Shown piece after piece: positions 11,781 through 22,861 of a DNA stretch of 64,000 nucleotides (its first letter is position 1; every line of letters begins with the position of its first letter). The position numbers and the translations under genes were made by a program. Under the pieces are notes generated by a model. It had not been told where the DNA came from. It saw only the letters and a program-made list of their open reading frames with translations, and made no database searches. This DNA is from Litoditis marina (taxonomy: Eukaryota; Nematoda; Chromadorea; Rhabditida; Rhabditidae): assembly GCA_964036275.1 (NCBI GenBank), contig CAXIWQ010000075.1:93066-157065 (forward strand), given 5' to 3'.

Positions 11781-14689
11781 CAAAGAGGTAATAACCGCGT
11801 TAATTTGTCTTTTGTGGCTGTGCGCCACAGAATATAAAGTCGTATTAGGTTTTTGTAGCCATGAGCAACAGACTTGATAGCCGTATAAACTTTTTTCTGT
11901 AGCTGCAAGGCAAAGAGTCGATAACCGCGTTAATTCGTATTTTGTGGCTGTGTGCCACAGAATAGATAGTTGTATTGGGTTTTTCTAGCTGGGAGCAACA
12001 TACTTGATAGCCGTATGAATTTTTTTCTGTAGCTGCAAGGCAAAGAGTCAATAACCGCGTTAATCTGTCTTTTGTGGCTGTGCGCCACATAATGAAAAGT
12101 CGTATTAGGTTTTTGTAGCTGGGAGCAACATACTTGATAGCCGTATAAACTTTTTTCTGTAGCTGAGTCAATAACCGCGTTAATTTGTCTTTTGTGGCTG
12201 TGCGCCACAGAATATAAAGTCGTATTAGGTTTTTGTAGCTGGGAGCAACAGACTTGATAGCCGTATAACCTTTTATCTGTAGCTGCACGGCAAAGAGTCA
12301 ATAACCGCGTTTATTTGTCTTTTGTGGCTGTGCGCCACAGAATATAAAGTCGTATTAGGTTTTCGTAGCTGGGAGCAACAGACTCGATAGCCGTATGAAC
12401 TTTTCTCTTTAGCTGCAGGGCAAAGAGTCGATAACCGCGTTAATTCGTATGTTGTGGCTGTGCGCCACAGAATAGATTGTCGTATTAGGTTTTGTAGCTG
12501 GGAGCAACATATTTGATAGCCGTATGAACTGTTCTCTGTAGCTGCAAGGCAAAGAGTCGATAACCGCGTTAATCGTATTTTGTGGCTGTGCGCCACAGAA
12601 TAGATTGTCGTATCAGGTTTTTGTAGCTGGGAACAACAGACTTGATAGCCGTATTAACTTTTTTCTGTAGCTGCAAAGCAAACAGTCGATAACCGCGTTA
12701 ATTCGTATTTTGTGGCTGTGCGCCACAGAATAGATAGTCGTATTAGGTTTTTGTAGCTGGGAGCAACATACTTGATAGCCGTATAAACTTTTTTCTGTAG
12801 CTGCACGGCAAAGAGTCAATAACCGCGTTAATTTGTCTTTTGTGGCTGTGCGCCACAGAATATAAAGTCGTATTAGGTTTTTGTAGCTGGGAGCAACAGA
12901 CTTGATAGCCGTATGAACTGTTCTCTGTAGCTGCAAGGCAAAGAGTCGATAACCGCGTTAATTCGTATTTTGTGGCTGTGCGCCACAGAATAGATTGTCG
13001 TATTAGGTTTTTGTAGCTGGGAGCAACATATTTGATAGCCGTATGAACTGTTCTCTGTAGCTGCAAGGCAAAGAGTCGATAACCGCGTTAATTCGTATTT
13101 TGTGGCTGTGCGCCACAGAATAGATTGTCGTATCAGGTTTTTGTAGCTGGGAACAACAGACTTGATAGCCGTATGAACTGTTCTCTGTAGCTGCAAGGCA
13201 AAGAGTCGATAACCGCGTTAATTCGTATTTTGTGGCTGTGCGCCACAGAATAGATTGTCGTATCAGGTTTTTGTAGCTGGGAACAACAGACTTGATAGCC
13301 GTATTAACTTTTTTCTGTAGCTGCAAAGCAAACAGTCGATAACCGCGTTAATTCGTATTTTGTGGCTGTGCGCCACAGAATAGATAGTCGTATTAGGTTT
13401 TTGTAGCTGGGAGCAACATACTTGATAGCCGTATAAACTTTTTCTGTAGCTGCACGGCAAAGAGTCAATAACCGCGTTAATTTGTCTTTTGTGGCTGTGC
13501 GCCACAGAATATAAAGTCGTATTAGGTTTTGTAGCTGGGAGCAACAGACTTGATAGCCGTATGAACTGTTCTCTGTAGCTGCAAGGCAAAGAGTCGATAA
13601 CCGCGTTAATCGTATTTTGTGGCTGTGCGCCACAGAATAGATTGTCGTATTAGGTTTTTGTAGCTGGGAGCAACATATTTGATAGCCGTATGAACTGTTC
13701 TCTGTAGCTGCAAGGCAAAGAGTCGATAACCGCGTTAATTCGTATTTTGTGGCTGTGCGCCACAGAATAGATTGTCGTATCAGGTTTTTGTAGCTGGGAA
13801 CAACAGACTTGATAGCCGTATTAACTTTTTTCTGTAGCTGCAAAGCAAACAGTCGATAACCGCGTTAATTCGTATTCTGTGGCTGTGCGCCACAGAATAG
13901 ATAGTCGTATTAGGTTTTTGTAGCTGGGAGCAACATACTTGATAGCCGTATAAACTTTTTTCTGTAGCTGCACGGCAAAGAGTCAATACCGCGTTAATTT
14001 GTCTTTTGTGGCTGTGCGCCACAGATATAAAGTCGTATTAGGTTTTTGTAGCTGGGAGCAACAGACTTGATAGCCGTATGAACTGTTCTCTGTAGCTGCA
14101 AGGCAAAGAGTCGATAACCGCGTTAATTCGTATTTTGTGGCTGTGCGCCACAGAATAGATTGTCGTATCAGGTTTTTGTAGCTGGGAACAACAGACTTGA
14201 TAGCCGTATTAACTTTTTTCTGTAGCTGCAAAGCAAACAGTCGATAACCGCGTTAATTCGTATTTTGTGGCTGTGCGCCACAGAATAGATAGTCGTATTA
14301 GGTTTTTGTAGCTGGGAGCAACAGACTTGATAGCCGTATAAACTTTTTTTCTGTAGCTGCAAGGCAAAGAGGTAATAACCGCGTTAATTTGTCTTTTGTG
14401 GCTGTGCGCCACAGAATATAAAGTCGTATTAGGTTTTTGTAGCCATGAGCAACAGACTTGATAGCCGTATAAACTTTTTCTGTAGCTGCAAGGCAAAGAG
14501 TCGATAACCGCGTTAATTCGTATTTTGTGGCTGTGTGCCACAGAATAGATAGTTGTATTGGGTTTTTCTAGCTGGGAGCAACATACTTGATAGCCGTATG
14601 AATTTTTTTCTGTAGCTGCAAGGCAAAGAGTCAATAACCGCGTTAATTCGTATTTTGTGGCTGTGCGCCACAGAATAGATTGTCGTATT

Positions 14690-17600
14690 AGGTTTTTGTA
14701 GCTGGGAGCAACATACTTGATAGCCGTATAAACTTTTTTCTGTAGCTGCACGGCAAAGAGTCAATAACCGCGTTAATTTGTCTTTTGTGGCTGTGCGCCA
14801 CAGAATATAAAGTCGTATTAGGTTTTTGTAGCTGGGAGCAACAGACTTGATAGCCGTATGAACTGTTCTCTGTAGCTGCAAGGCAAAGAGTCGATAACCG
14901 CGTTAATTCGTATTTTGTGGCTGTGCGCCACAGAATAGATTGTCGTATTAGGTTTTTGTAGCTGGGAGCAACATATTTGATAGCCGTATGAACTGTTCTC
15001 TGTAGCTGCAAGGCAAAGAGTCGATAACCGCGTTAATTCGTATTTTGTGGCTGTGCGCCACAGAATAGATTGTCGTATCAGGTTTTTGTAGCTGGGAACA
15101 ACAGACTTGATAGCCGTATTAACTTTTTTCTGTAGCTGCAAAGCAAACAGTCGATAACCGCGTTAATTCGTATTCTGTGGCTGTGCGCCACAGAATAGAT
15201 AGTCGTATTAGGTTTTTGTAGCTGGGAGCAACATACTTGATAGCCGTATAAACTTTTTTCTGTAGCTGCACGGCAAAGAGTCAATAACCGCGTTAATTTG
15301 TCTTTTGTGGCTGTGCGCCACAGAATATAAAGTCGTATTAGGTTTTTGTAGCTGGGAGCAACAGACTTGATAGCCGTATGAACTGTTCTCTGTAGCTGCA
15401 AGGCAAAGAGTCGATAACCGCGTTAATTCGTATTTTGTGGCTGTGCGCCACAGAATAGATTGTCGTATCAGGTTTTTGTAGCTGGGAACAACAGACTTGA
15501 TAGCCGTATTAACTTTTTTCTGTAGCTGCAAAGCAAACAGTCGATAACCGCGTTAATTCGTATTTTGTGGCTGTGCGCCACAGAATAGATAGTCGTATTA
15601 GGTTTTTGTAGCTGGGAGCAACAGACTTGATAGCCGTATAAACTTTTTTTCTGTAGCTGCAAGGCAAAGAGGTAATAACCGCGTTAATTTGTCTTTTGTG
15701 GCTGTGCGCCACAGAATATAAAGTCGTATTAGGTTTTTGTAGCCATGAGCAACAGACTTGATAGCCGTATAAACTTTTTTCTGTAGCTGCAAGGCAAAGA
15801 GTCGATAACCGCGTTAATTCGTATTTTGTGGCTGTGTGCCACAGAATAGATAGTTGTATTGGGTTTTTCTAGCTGGGAGCAACATACTTGATAGCCGTAT
15901 GAATTTTTTTCTGTAGCTGCAAGGCAAAGAGTCAATAACCGCGTTAATCTGTCTTTTGTGGCTGTGCGCCACATAATGAAAAGTCGTATTAGGTTTTTGT
16001 AGCTGGGAGCAACATACTTGATAGCCGTATAAACTTTTTTCTGTAGCTGAGTCAATAACCGCGTTAATTTGTCTTTTGTGGCTGTGCGCCACAGAATATA
16101 AAGTCGTATTAGGTTTTTGTAGCTGGGAGCAACAGACTTGATAGCCGTATAACCTTTTTTCTGTAGCTGCACGGCAAAGAGTCAATAACCGCGTTTATTT
16201 GTCTTTTGTGGCTGTGCGCCACAGAATATAAAGTCGTATTAGGTTTTCGTAGCTGGGAGCAACAGACTCGATAGCCGTATGAACTTTTCTCTTTAGCTGC
16301 AGGGCAAAGAGTCGATAACCGCGTTAATTCGTATGTTGTGGCTGTGCGCCACAGAATAGATTGTCGTATTAGGTTTTTGTAGCTGGGAGCAACATATTTG
16401 ATAGCCGTATGAACTGTTCTCTGTAGCTGCAAGGCAAAAAGTCGATAACCGCGTTAATTCGTATTTTGTGGCTGTGCGCCACAGAATAGATTGTCGTATC
16501 AGGTTTTTGTAGCTGGGAACAACAGACTTGATAGCCGTATTAACTTTTTTCTGTAGCTGCAAAGCAAACAGTCGATAACCGCGTTAATTCGTATTTTGTG
16601 GCTGTGCGCCACAGAATAGATAGTCGTATTAGGTTTTTGTAGCTGGGAGCAACATACTTGATAGCCGTATAAACTTTTTTCTGTAGCTGCACGGCAAAGA
16701 GTCAATAACCGCGTTAATTTGTCTTTTGTGGCTGTGCGCCACAGAATATAAAGTCGTATTAGGTTTTTGTAGCTGGGAGCAACAGACTTGATAGCCGTAT
16801 GAACTGTTCTCTGTAGCTGCAAGGCAAAGAGTCGATAACCGCGTTAATTCGTATTTTGTGGCTGTGCGCCACAGAATAGATTGTCGTATTAGGTTTTTGT
16901 AGCTGGGAGCAACATATTTGATAGCCGTATGAACTGTTCTCTGTAGCTGCAAGGCAAAGAGTCGATAACCGCGTTAATTCGTATTTTGTGGCTGTGCGCC
17001 ACAGAATAGATTGTCGTATCAGGTTTTTGTAGCTGGGAACAACAGACTTGATAGCCGTATTAACTTTTTTCTGTAGCTGCAAAGCAAACAGTCGATAACC
17101 GCGTTAATTCGTATTCTGTGGCTGTGCGCCACAGAATAGATAGTCGTATTAGGTTTTTGTAGCTGGGAGCAACATACTTGATAGCCGTATAAACTTTTTT
17201 CTGTAGCTGCACGGCAAAGAGTCAATAACCGCGTTAATTTGTCTTTTGTGGCTGTGCGCCACAGAATATAAAGTCGTATTAGGTTTTTGTAGCTGGGAGC
17301 AACAGACTTGATAGCCGTATGAACTGTTCTCTGTAGCTGCAAGGCAAAGAGTCGATAACCGCGTTAATTCGTATTTTGTGGCTGTGCGCCACAGAATAGA
17401 TTGTCGTATCAGGTTTTTGTAGCTGGGAACAACAGACTTGATAGCCGTATTAACTTTTTTCTGTAGCTGCAAAGCAAACAGTCGATAACCGCGTTAATTC
17501 GTATTTTGTGGCTGTGCGCCACAGAATAGATAGTCGTATTAGGTTTTTGTAGCTGGGAGCAACAGACTTGATAGCCGTATAAACTTTTTTTCTGTAGCTG

Positions 17601-19880
17601 CAAGGCAAAGAGGTAATAACCGCGTTAATTTGTCTTTTGTGGCTGTGCGCCACAGAATATAAAGTCGTATTAGGTTTTTGTAGCCATGAGCAACAGACTT
17701 GATAGCCGTATAAACTTTTTTCTGTAGCTGCAAGGCAAAGAGTCGATAACCGCGTTAATTCGTATTTTGTGGCTGTGTGCCACAGAATAGATAGTTGTAT
17801 TGGGTTTTTCTAGCTGGGAGCAACATACTTGATAGCCGTATGAATTTTTTTCTGTAGCTGCAAGGCAAAGAGTCAATAACCGCGTTAATCTGTCTTTTGT
17901 GGCTGTGCGCCACATAATGAAAAGTCGTATTAGGTTTTTGTAGCTGGGAGCAACATACTTGATAGCCGTATAAACTTTTTTCTGTAGCTGAGTCAATAAC
18001 CGCGTTAATTTGTCTTTTGTGGCTGTGCGCCACAGAATATAAAGTCGTATTAGGTTTTTGTAGCTGGGAGCAACAGACTTGATAGCCGTATAACCTTTTT
18101 TCTGTAGCTGCACGGCAAAGAGTCAATAACCGCGTTTATTTGTCTTTTGTGGCTGTGCGCCACAGAATATAAAGTCGTATTAGGTTTTCGTAGCTGGGAG
18201 CAACAGACTCGATAGCCGTATGAACTTTTCTCTTTAGCTGCAGGGCAAAGAGTCGATAACCGCGTTAATTCGTATGTTGTGGCTGTGCGCCACAGAATAG
18301 ATTGTCGTATTAGGTTTTTGTAGCTGGGAGCAACATATTTGATAGCCGTATGAACTGTTCTCTGTAGCTGCAAGGCAAAAAGTCGATAACCGCGTTAATT
18401 CGTATTTTGTGGCTGTGCGCCACAGAATAGATTGTCGTATCAGGTTTTTGTAGCTGGGAACAACAGACTTGATAGCCGTATTAACTTTTTTCTGTAGCTG
18501 CAAAGCAAACAGTCGATAACCGCGTTAATTCGTATTTTGTGGCTGTGCGCCACAGAATAGATAGTCGTATTAGGTTTTTGTAGCTGGGAGCAACATACTT
18601 GATAGCCGTATAAACTTTTTTCTGTAGCTGCACGGCAAAGAGTCAATAACCGCGTTAATTTGTCTTTTGTGGCTGTGCGCCGCAGAATATAAAGTCGTAT
18701 TAGGTTTTTGTAGCTGGGAGCAACAGACTTGATAGCCGTATGAACTGTTCTCTGTAGCTGCAAGGCAAAGAGTCGATAACCGCGTTAATTCGTATTTTGT
18801 GGCTGTGCGCCACAGAATAGATTGTCGTATTAGGTTTTTGTAGCTGGGAGCAACATATTTGATAGCCGTATGAACTGTTCTCTGTAGCTGCAAGGCAAAG
18901 AGTCGATAACCGCGTTAATTCGTATTTTGTGGCTGTGCGCCACAGAATAGATTGTCGTATCAGGTTTTTGTAGCTGGGAACAACAGACTTGATAGCCGTA
19001 TTAACTTTTTTCTGTAGCTGCAAAGCAAACAGTCGATAACCGCGTTAATTCGTATTCTGTGGCTGTGCGCCACAGAATAGATAGTCGTATTAGGTTTTTG
19101 TAGCTGGGAGCAACATACTTGATAGCCGTATAAACTTTTTTCTGTAGCTGCACGGCAAAGAGTCAATAACCGCGTTAATTTGTCTTTTGTGGCTGTGCGC
19201 CACAGAATATAAAGTCGTATTAGGTTTTTGTAGCTGGGAGCAACAGACTTGATAGCCGTATGAACTGTTCTCTGTAGCTGCAAGGCAAAGAGTCGATAAC
19301 CGCGTTAATTCGTATTTTGTGGCTGTGCGCCACAGAATAGATTGTCGTATCAGGTTTTTGTAGCTGGGAACAACAGACTTGATAGCCGTATTAACTTTTT
19401 TCTGTAGCTGCAAAGCAAACAGTCGATAACCGCGTTAATTCGTATTTTGTGGCTGTGCGCCACAGAATAGATAGTCGTATTAGGTTTTTGTAGCTGGGAG
19501 CAACAGACTTGATAGCCGTATAAACTTTTTTTCTGTAGCTGCAAGGCAAAGAGGTAATAACCGCGTTAATTTGTCTTTTGTGGCTGTGCGCCACAGAATA
19601 TAAAGTCGTATTAGGTTTTTGTAGCCATGAGCAACAGACTTGATAGCCGTATAAACTTTTTTCTGTAGCTGCAAGGCAAAGAGTCGATAACCGCGTTAAT
19701 TCGTATTTTGTGGCTGTGTGCTACAGAATAGATAGTTGTATTGGGTTTTTCTAGCTGGGAGCAACATACTTGATAGCCGTATGAATTTTTTTCTGTAGCT
19801 GCAAGGCAAAGAGTCAATAACCGCGTTAATCTGTCTTTTGTGGCTGTGCACCACATAATGAAAAGTCGTATTAGGTTTTT
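14690..19880 (+). repeat. Higher-order repeat, 1,941-bp unit, about 2.7 copies
   Basis: Monomer variants recur at exactly 1,941 bp, for example the GTAGCCATGAGC marker near 15,739, 17,680 and 19,621, and the CTGAGTCAATAACC deletion monomer near 16,045 and 17,986. The unit is 15 monomers less about 9 bp. Copies differ at very few positions; one is GCGCCGCAG near 18,681 where the others read GCGCCACAG. Related but rearranged copies precede it at 11.8-14.6 kb, where the same GTAGCCATGAGC marker is spaced about 2,585 and 1,298 bp, together close to two units. Such near-identity implies very recent amplification. Confidence 0.8.
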
Positions 19881-21340
19881 GTAGCTGGGAGCAACAGACT
19901 TGATAGCCGTATGAACTTTTTCCTGTAGCTGCAAGGCAAAGAGTCAATAACCGCGTTAATTCGTATTTTGTGGTTGTGCACCACAGAAAAGATAGTCGTA
20001 TTAAGTTTTTGTAGCTGGTAGCAACAGACTTGATAGCCGTATAATTTTTTTTTGTAGCTGCAAGGCAAAGAGTCAATAACCGCGTTAAACTGTCTTTTGT
20101 GGCTGTGCGCCACAGGATGTACAGTCGTATTAGGTTTTTGTAGTTGTGAGCAACAGACTTGATAGCCGTGTGATTTTTTTTTCTGTAACTGCAAGCCGAA
20201 AAGTCGATAACCGCGTTAATTTGTATTTCGTGGCTGTGCGCCACAGAATAGATAGTCGTATCAGGTTCTTGTAGCTGGGAGCAACAGACTTGATAGCCGT
20301 ATGAGCTTTTTCCTGTAGCTGCAAGGCAAAGAGTCAATAACCGCGTTAATTTGTCTTTTGTGGCTGTGCGCAGAATATAAAGTCGTATTAGGTTTTTGTA
20401 GCTGGGAGCAACAGACTTGATAGCCGTATAACCTTTTTTCTGTAGCTGCACGGCAAAGAGTCAATAACCGCGTTTATTTGTCTTTTGTGGCTGTGCGCCA
20501 CAGAATATAAAGTCGTATTAGGTTTTCGTAGCTGGGAGCAACAGACTCGATAGCCGTATGAACTTTTCTCTTTAGCTGCAGGGCAAAGAGTCGATAACCG
20601 CGTTAATTCGTATGTTGTGGCTGTGCGCCACAGAATAGATTGTCGTATTAGGTTTTTGTAGCTGGGAGCAACATATTTGATAGCCGTATGAACTGTTCTC
20701 TGTAGCTGCAAGGCAAAGAGTCGATAACCGCGTTAATTCGTATTTTGTGGCTGTGCGACACGGAATAGATTGTCGTATCAGGTTTTTGTAGCTGGGAACA
20801 ACAGACTTGATAGCCGTATTAACTTTTTTCTGTAGCTGCAAAGCAAACAGTCGATAACCGCGTTAATTCGTATTTTGTGGCTGTGCGCCACAGAATAGAT
20901 AGTCGTATTAGGTTTTTGTAGCTGGGAGCAACATACTTGATAGCCGTATAAACTTTTTTCTGTAGCTGCACGGCAAAGAGTCAATAACCGCGTTAATTTG
21001 TCTTTTGTGGCTGTGCGCCACAGAATATAAAGTCGTATTAGGTTTTCGTAGCTGGGAGCAACAGACTTGATAGCCGTATGAACTTTTCTCTTTAGCTGCA
21101 GGGCAAATAGTCGATAACCGCGTTAATTCGTATGTTGTGGCTGTGCGCCACAGAATAGATTGTCGTATTAGGTTTTTGTAGCTGGGAGCAACATATTTGA
21201 TAGCCGTATGAACTGTTCTCTGTAGCTGCAAGGCAAAGAGTCGATAACCGCGTTAATTCGTATTTTGTGGCTGTGCGCCACAGAATAGATTGTCGTATCA
21301 GGTTTTTGTAGCTGGGAACAACAGACTTGATAGCCGTATT
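19540..21340 (+). repeat. Long-range duplicated satellite block, copy 2
   Basis: This is the partner of the block at about 2,705-4,380. It keeps the additional 130-bp monomer (about 19,890-20,020, with the GTGGTTGTGCACCAC variant) that copy 1 lacks, and shares the 5-bp loss GTGCGCAGAATATAAAG at 20,366. It directly follows the end of the 1,941-bp HOR, so the HOR's last unit passes into this older variant series. Confidence 0.75.
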
Positions 21341-22065
21341 AACTTTTTTCTGTAGCTGCAAAGCAAACAGTCGATAACCGCGTTAATTCGTATTCTGTGG
21401 CTGTGCGCCACAGAATAGATAGTCGTATTAGGTTGGAGCTGGGAGCAACATACTTGATAGCCGTATAAACTTTTTTCTGTAGCTGCACGGCAAAGAGTCA
21501 ATAATCGCGTTAATTTGTCTTTTGTGGCTGTGCGCCACAGAATATAAAGTCGTATTAGGTTTTTGTAGCTGGGAACAACAGACTTGATAGCCGTATTAAC
21601 TTTTTTCTGTAGCTGCAAAGCAAACAGTCGATAACCGCGTTAATTCGTATTCTGTGGCTGTGCGCCACAGAATAGATAGTCGTATTAGGTTTTTGTAGCT
21701 GGGAGCAACATACTTGATAGCCGTATAAACTTTTTTCTGTAGCTGCACGGCAAAGAGTCAATAACCGCGTTTATTTGTCTTTTGTGGCTGTGCGCCACAG
21801 AATATAAAGTCGTATTAGGTTTTTGTAGCTGGGAGCAACAGACTTGATAGCCGTATGAACTGTTCTCTGTAGCTGCAAGGCAAAGAGTCGATAACCGCGT
21901 TAATTCGTATTTTGTGGCTGTGCGCCACAGAATAGATTGTCGTATTAGGTTTTTGTAGCTGGGAGCAACATATTTGATAGCCGTATGAACTGTTCTCTGT
22001 AGCTGCAAGGCAAAGAGTCGATAACCGCGTTAATTCGTATTTTGTGGCTGTGCGCCACAGAATAT

Positions 22066-22070
22066 AAAGT
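22066..22070. other. Target-site duplication, left copy (AAAGT)
   Basis: AAAGT precedes the 5' LTR. The same five bases follow the 3' LTR at 27,494-27,498. Removing the element and one copy restores an ordinary monomer, AATATAAAGTCGTATTAGG. A 5-bp duplication is usual for Ty3/gypsy integrases. Confidence 0.95.
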
Positions 22071-22249
22071 TGTTGGATACGTGCGCCTTGGCACGTATCA
22101 TCTTCTGCATTCATTGGCTAATATCATTAGCATACACGTGGCATTCTATACTTCTGTTCTCTATCGCATTAGCATTTCCTCACGCCTGTTTACGTGTGTT
22201 AATACCTGTCTGCCTACGTGTTAGAAACAGTCTAGTTTATCGTCTGGTT

Positions 22250-22267
22250 ACTGAGCGCCTGCTCAGT
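22250..22267. other. LTR hairpin, 7-bp stem with 4-nt loop
   Basis: ACTGAGC-GCCT-GCTCAGT is a perfect 7-bp inverted repeat with a GCCT loop. An identical copy sits in the 3' LTR at 27,309-27,326. It could form in the RNA if it lies within the transcribed part of the LTR; its role is unknown. Confidence 0.65.
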
Positions 22268-22321
22268 ACTTCTCTCTCTCTCGCGCTGTTACCAGGTATC
22301 AAGGTTATATTGTATCGTCTT

Positions 22322-22338
22322 TATATATCATTAATAAA
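22322..22338 (+). promoter_or_regulatory. TATA-like stretch and AATAAA in the 5' LTR
   Basis: TATATAT at 22,322-22,328 is followed by AATAAA at 22,333-22,338. In the 3' LTR the equivalents are 27,381-27,387 and 27,392-27,397, where AATAAA would serve as the polyadenylation signal. They are so close together that if the first is a TATA box, AATAAA would lie upstream of or very near the transcript start; TATATAT may therefore simply be AT-rich sequence. Confidence 0.4.
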
Positions 22339-22438
22339 CCTAGTTAATTAGTGTTTTGTTGTGCTATACCAAAAGGCTAACGTATCGCCTTAAATACCTA
22401 TCGTTGTGACTTCGTGAGTACGAAGGTTACAACATAAT

Positions 22439-22456
22439 TGGCGATCAGGATAGGCA
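22439..22456 (+). other. Primer binding site (PBS)
   Basis: Four bases (TAAT) after the 5' LTR end, TGGCGATCAGGATAGG begins with TGG, the complement of the CCA end of a tRNA. This is where minus-strand DNA synthesis of an LTR element starts. The base after TGG implies a discriminator G in the primer tRNA. I could not identify the tRNA species by eye. Confidence 0.75.
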
Positions 22457-22475
22457 AACTGTTGTTGTTGCATTT

Positions 22476-22497
22476 ACTGGTAAGTTACTGGTAAGTT
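22476..22497 (+). repeat. Tandem 11-bp repeat with splice-donor-like core
   Basis: ACTGGTAAGTT occurs twice in direct tandem in the leader. Each copy holds GGTAAGT, close to the eukaryotic 5' splice-site consensus. There is no evidence here that the leader is spliced; the resemblance may be chance. Confidence 0.5.
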
Positions 22498-22547
22498 CGG
22501 AGTTCCTGGAACACTCAACTGTTGTATAGTTGTACTGTGTACAATCG

Positions 22548-22637
22548 ATTCGGAGACCCTCACAGGTCAATACAACAATTCGGAGACCCTCACAGGTCAA
22601 TTCAACAATTCGGAGACCCTCACAGGTCAACACAGGA
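22548..22637 (+). repeat. 30-bp leader tandem repeat, 3 copies
   Basis: Three 30-bp units (22,548, 22,578 and 22,608) each begin ATTCGGAGACCCTCACAGGT and differ only in their last few bases. They lie between the PBS and gag, the part of LTR-element RNA that often holds packaging or translation signals. That role is not demonstrated here. Confidence 0.85.
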
Positions 22638-22737
22638 GTGTTCTGTCTTTACCTTTACCTTTGCGAAGTTGTCTGACGTTGCTAACGTCACATAGACACT
22701 GTCGCCGATCTGCCAAAGGGCAACCGAGTGAATTCTT

Positions 22738-22838
22738 GGGTTGAAAGCTATTTTCCTAGGGGAAGTGCTGCCCAAATTTTCATTTTCGGGTTGAATTATT
22801 GGCAGAATACAGGAGAAGTGCTGCCCAAATTTTCATTT
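22738..22838 (+). repeat. Imperfect 53-bp direct duplication just before gag
   Basis: A 24-bp string beginning GAAGTGCTGCCCAAATTTTC occurs at 22,762-22,785 and again at 22,815-22,838, spaced 53 bp. Each copy is preceded at a similar distance by GGGTTGAA, with a diverged middle. The second copy ends 23 bp before the gag-pol ATG. The stretch from 22,435 to 22,861 is otherwise non-coding leader. Confidence 0.75.
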
Positions 22839-22861
22839 GGAACAAACACGCACTGAACAAC

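Larger units (their letters stand above)
1..22070 (+). repeat. 130-bp satellite array, left domain
   Basis: Head-to-tail tandem array of a 130-bp monomer, about 170 copies, all in one orientation. Taking GTCGTATTAGG as the start, each monomer runs through a TTTTTGTAGCTGGGAGCAAC block, a GATAGCCGTAT block, a T-run, CTGTAGCTGCAAGGCAAAGA, ATAACCGCGTTAATT, and a dyad TGTGGC-TGTGC-GCCACA before AGAATA. Variants differ by a few bases, mainly at the AATATAAAG/AATAGATTG/AATAGATAG position and around the T-run. This domain is marked by monomers reading TCTCTTTAGCTGCAGGG, which I do not see to the right of the retrotransposon, and by monomers with a short deletion giving CTGTAGCTGAGTCAATAACC. No gene lies here. 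Array function (for example centromeric or pericentromeric) is not shown by the sequence. Confidence 0.97.
22071..22434 (+). mobile_element. 5' long terminal repeat (364 bp)
   Basis: Begins TGTTGGATAC and ends GGTTACAACA, with 5-bp terminal inverted repeats (TGTTG/CAACA) enclosing the canonical TG...CA. It matches the 3' LTR except for one substitution (CACGCCTG here, CACGCATG there) and one base fewer in the T-run after GTGCGCC. Inside are a near-palindrome at 22,078-22,097, a 7-bp-stem hairpin at 22,250-22,267, a CT dinucleotide run at 22,271-22,282, a TATATAT stretch at 22,322 and an AATAAA at 22,333. It should carry the element's promoter; the transcription start cannot be placed from sequence alone. 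Confidence 0.97.

Noticed and set aside
1..22070. CRISPR-like regular repeat
   Set aside because: The whole 130-bp unit repeats; there are no short repeats separated by unique spacers and no cas-like genes.
22042..22351. Small plus-strand ORFs across the satellite/5' LTR junction and the matching one at 27,147-27,410
   Set aside because: Lie in LTR sequence with no recognisable domain; one crosses the insertion junction, and the LTR is regulatory sequence.
22799..22861. Upstream extension of the gag-pol frame from TTG at 22,799
   Set aside because: A non-ATG start is not expected in a eukaryotic element, and the added codons overlap the 53-bp leader duplication. The ATG at 22,862 is the better start.
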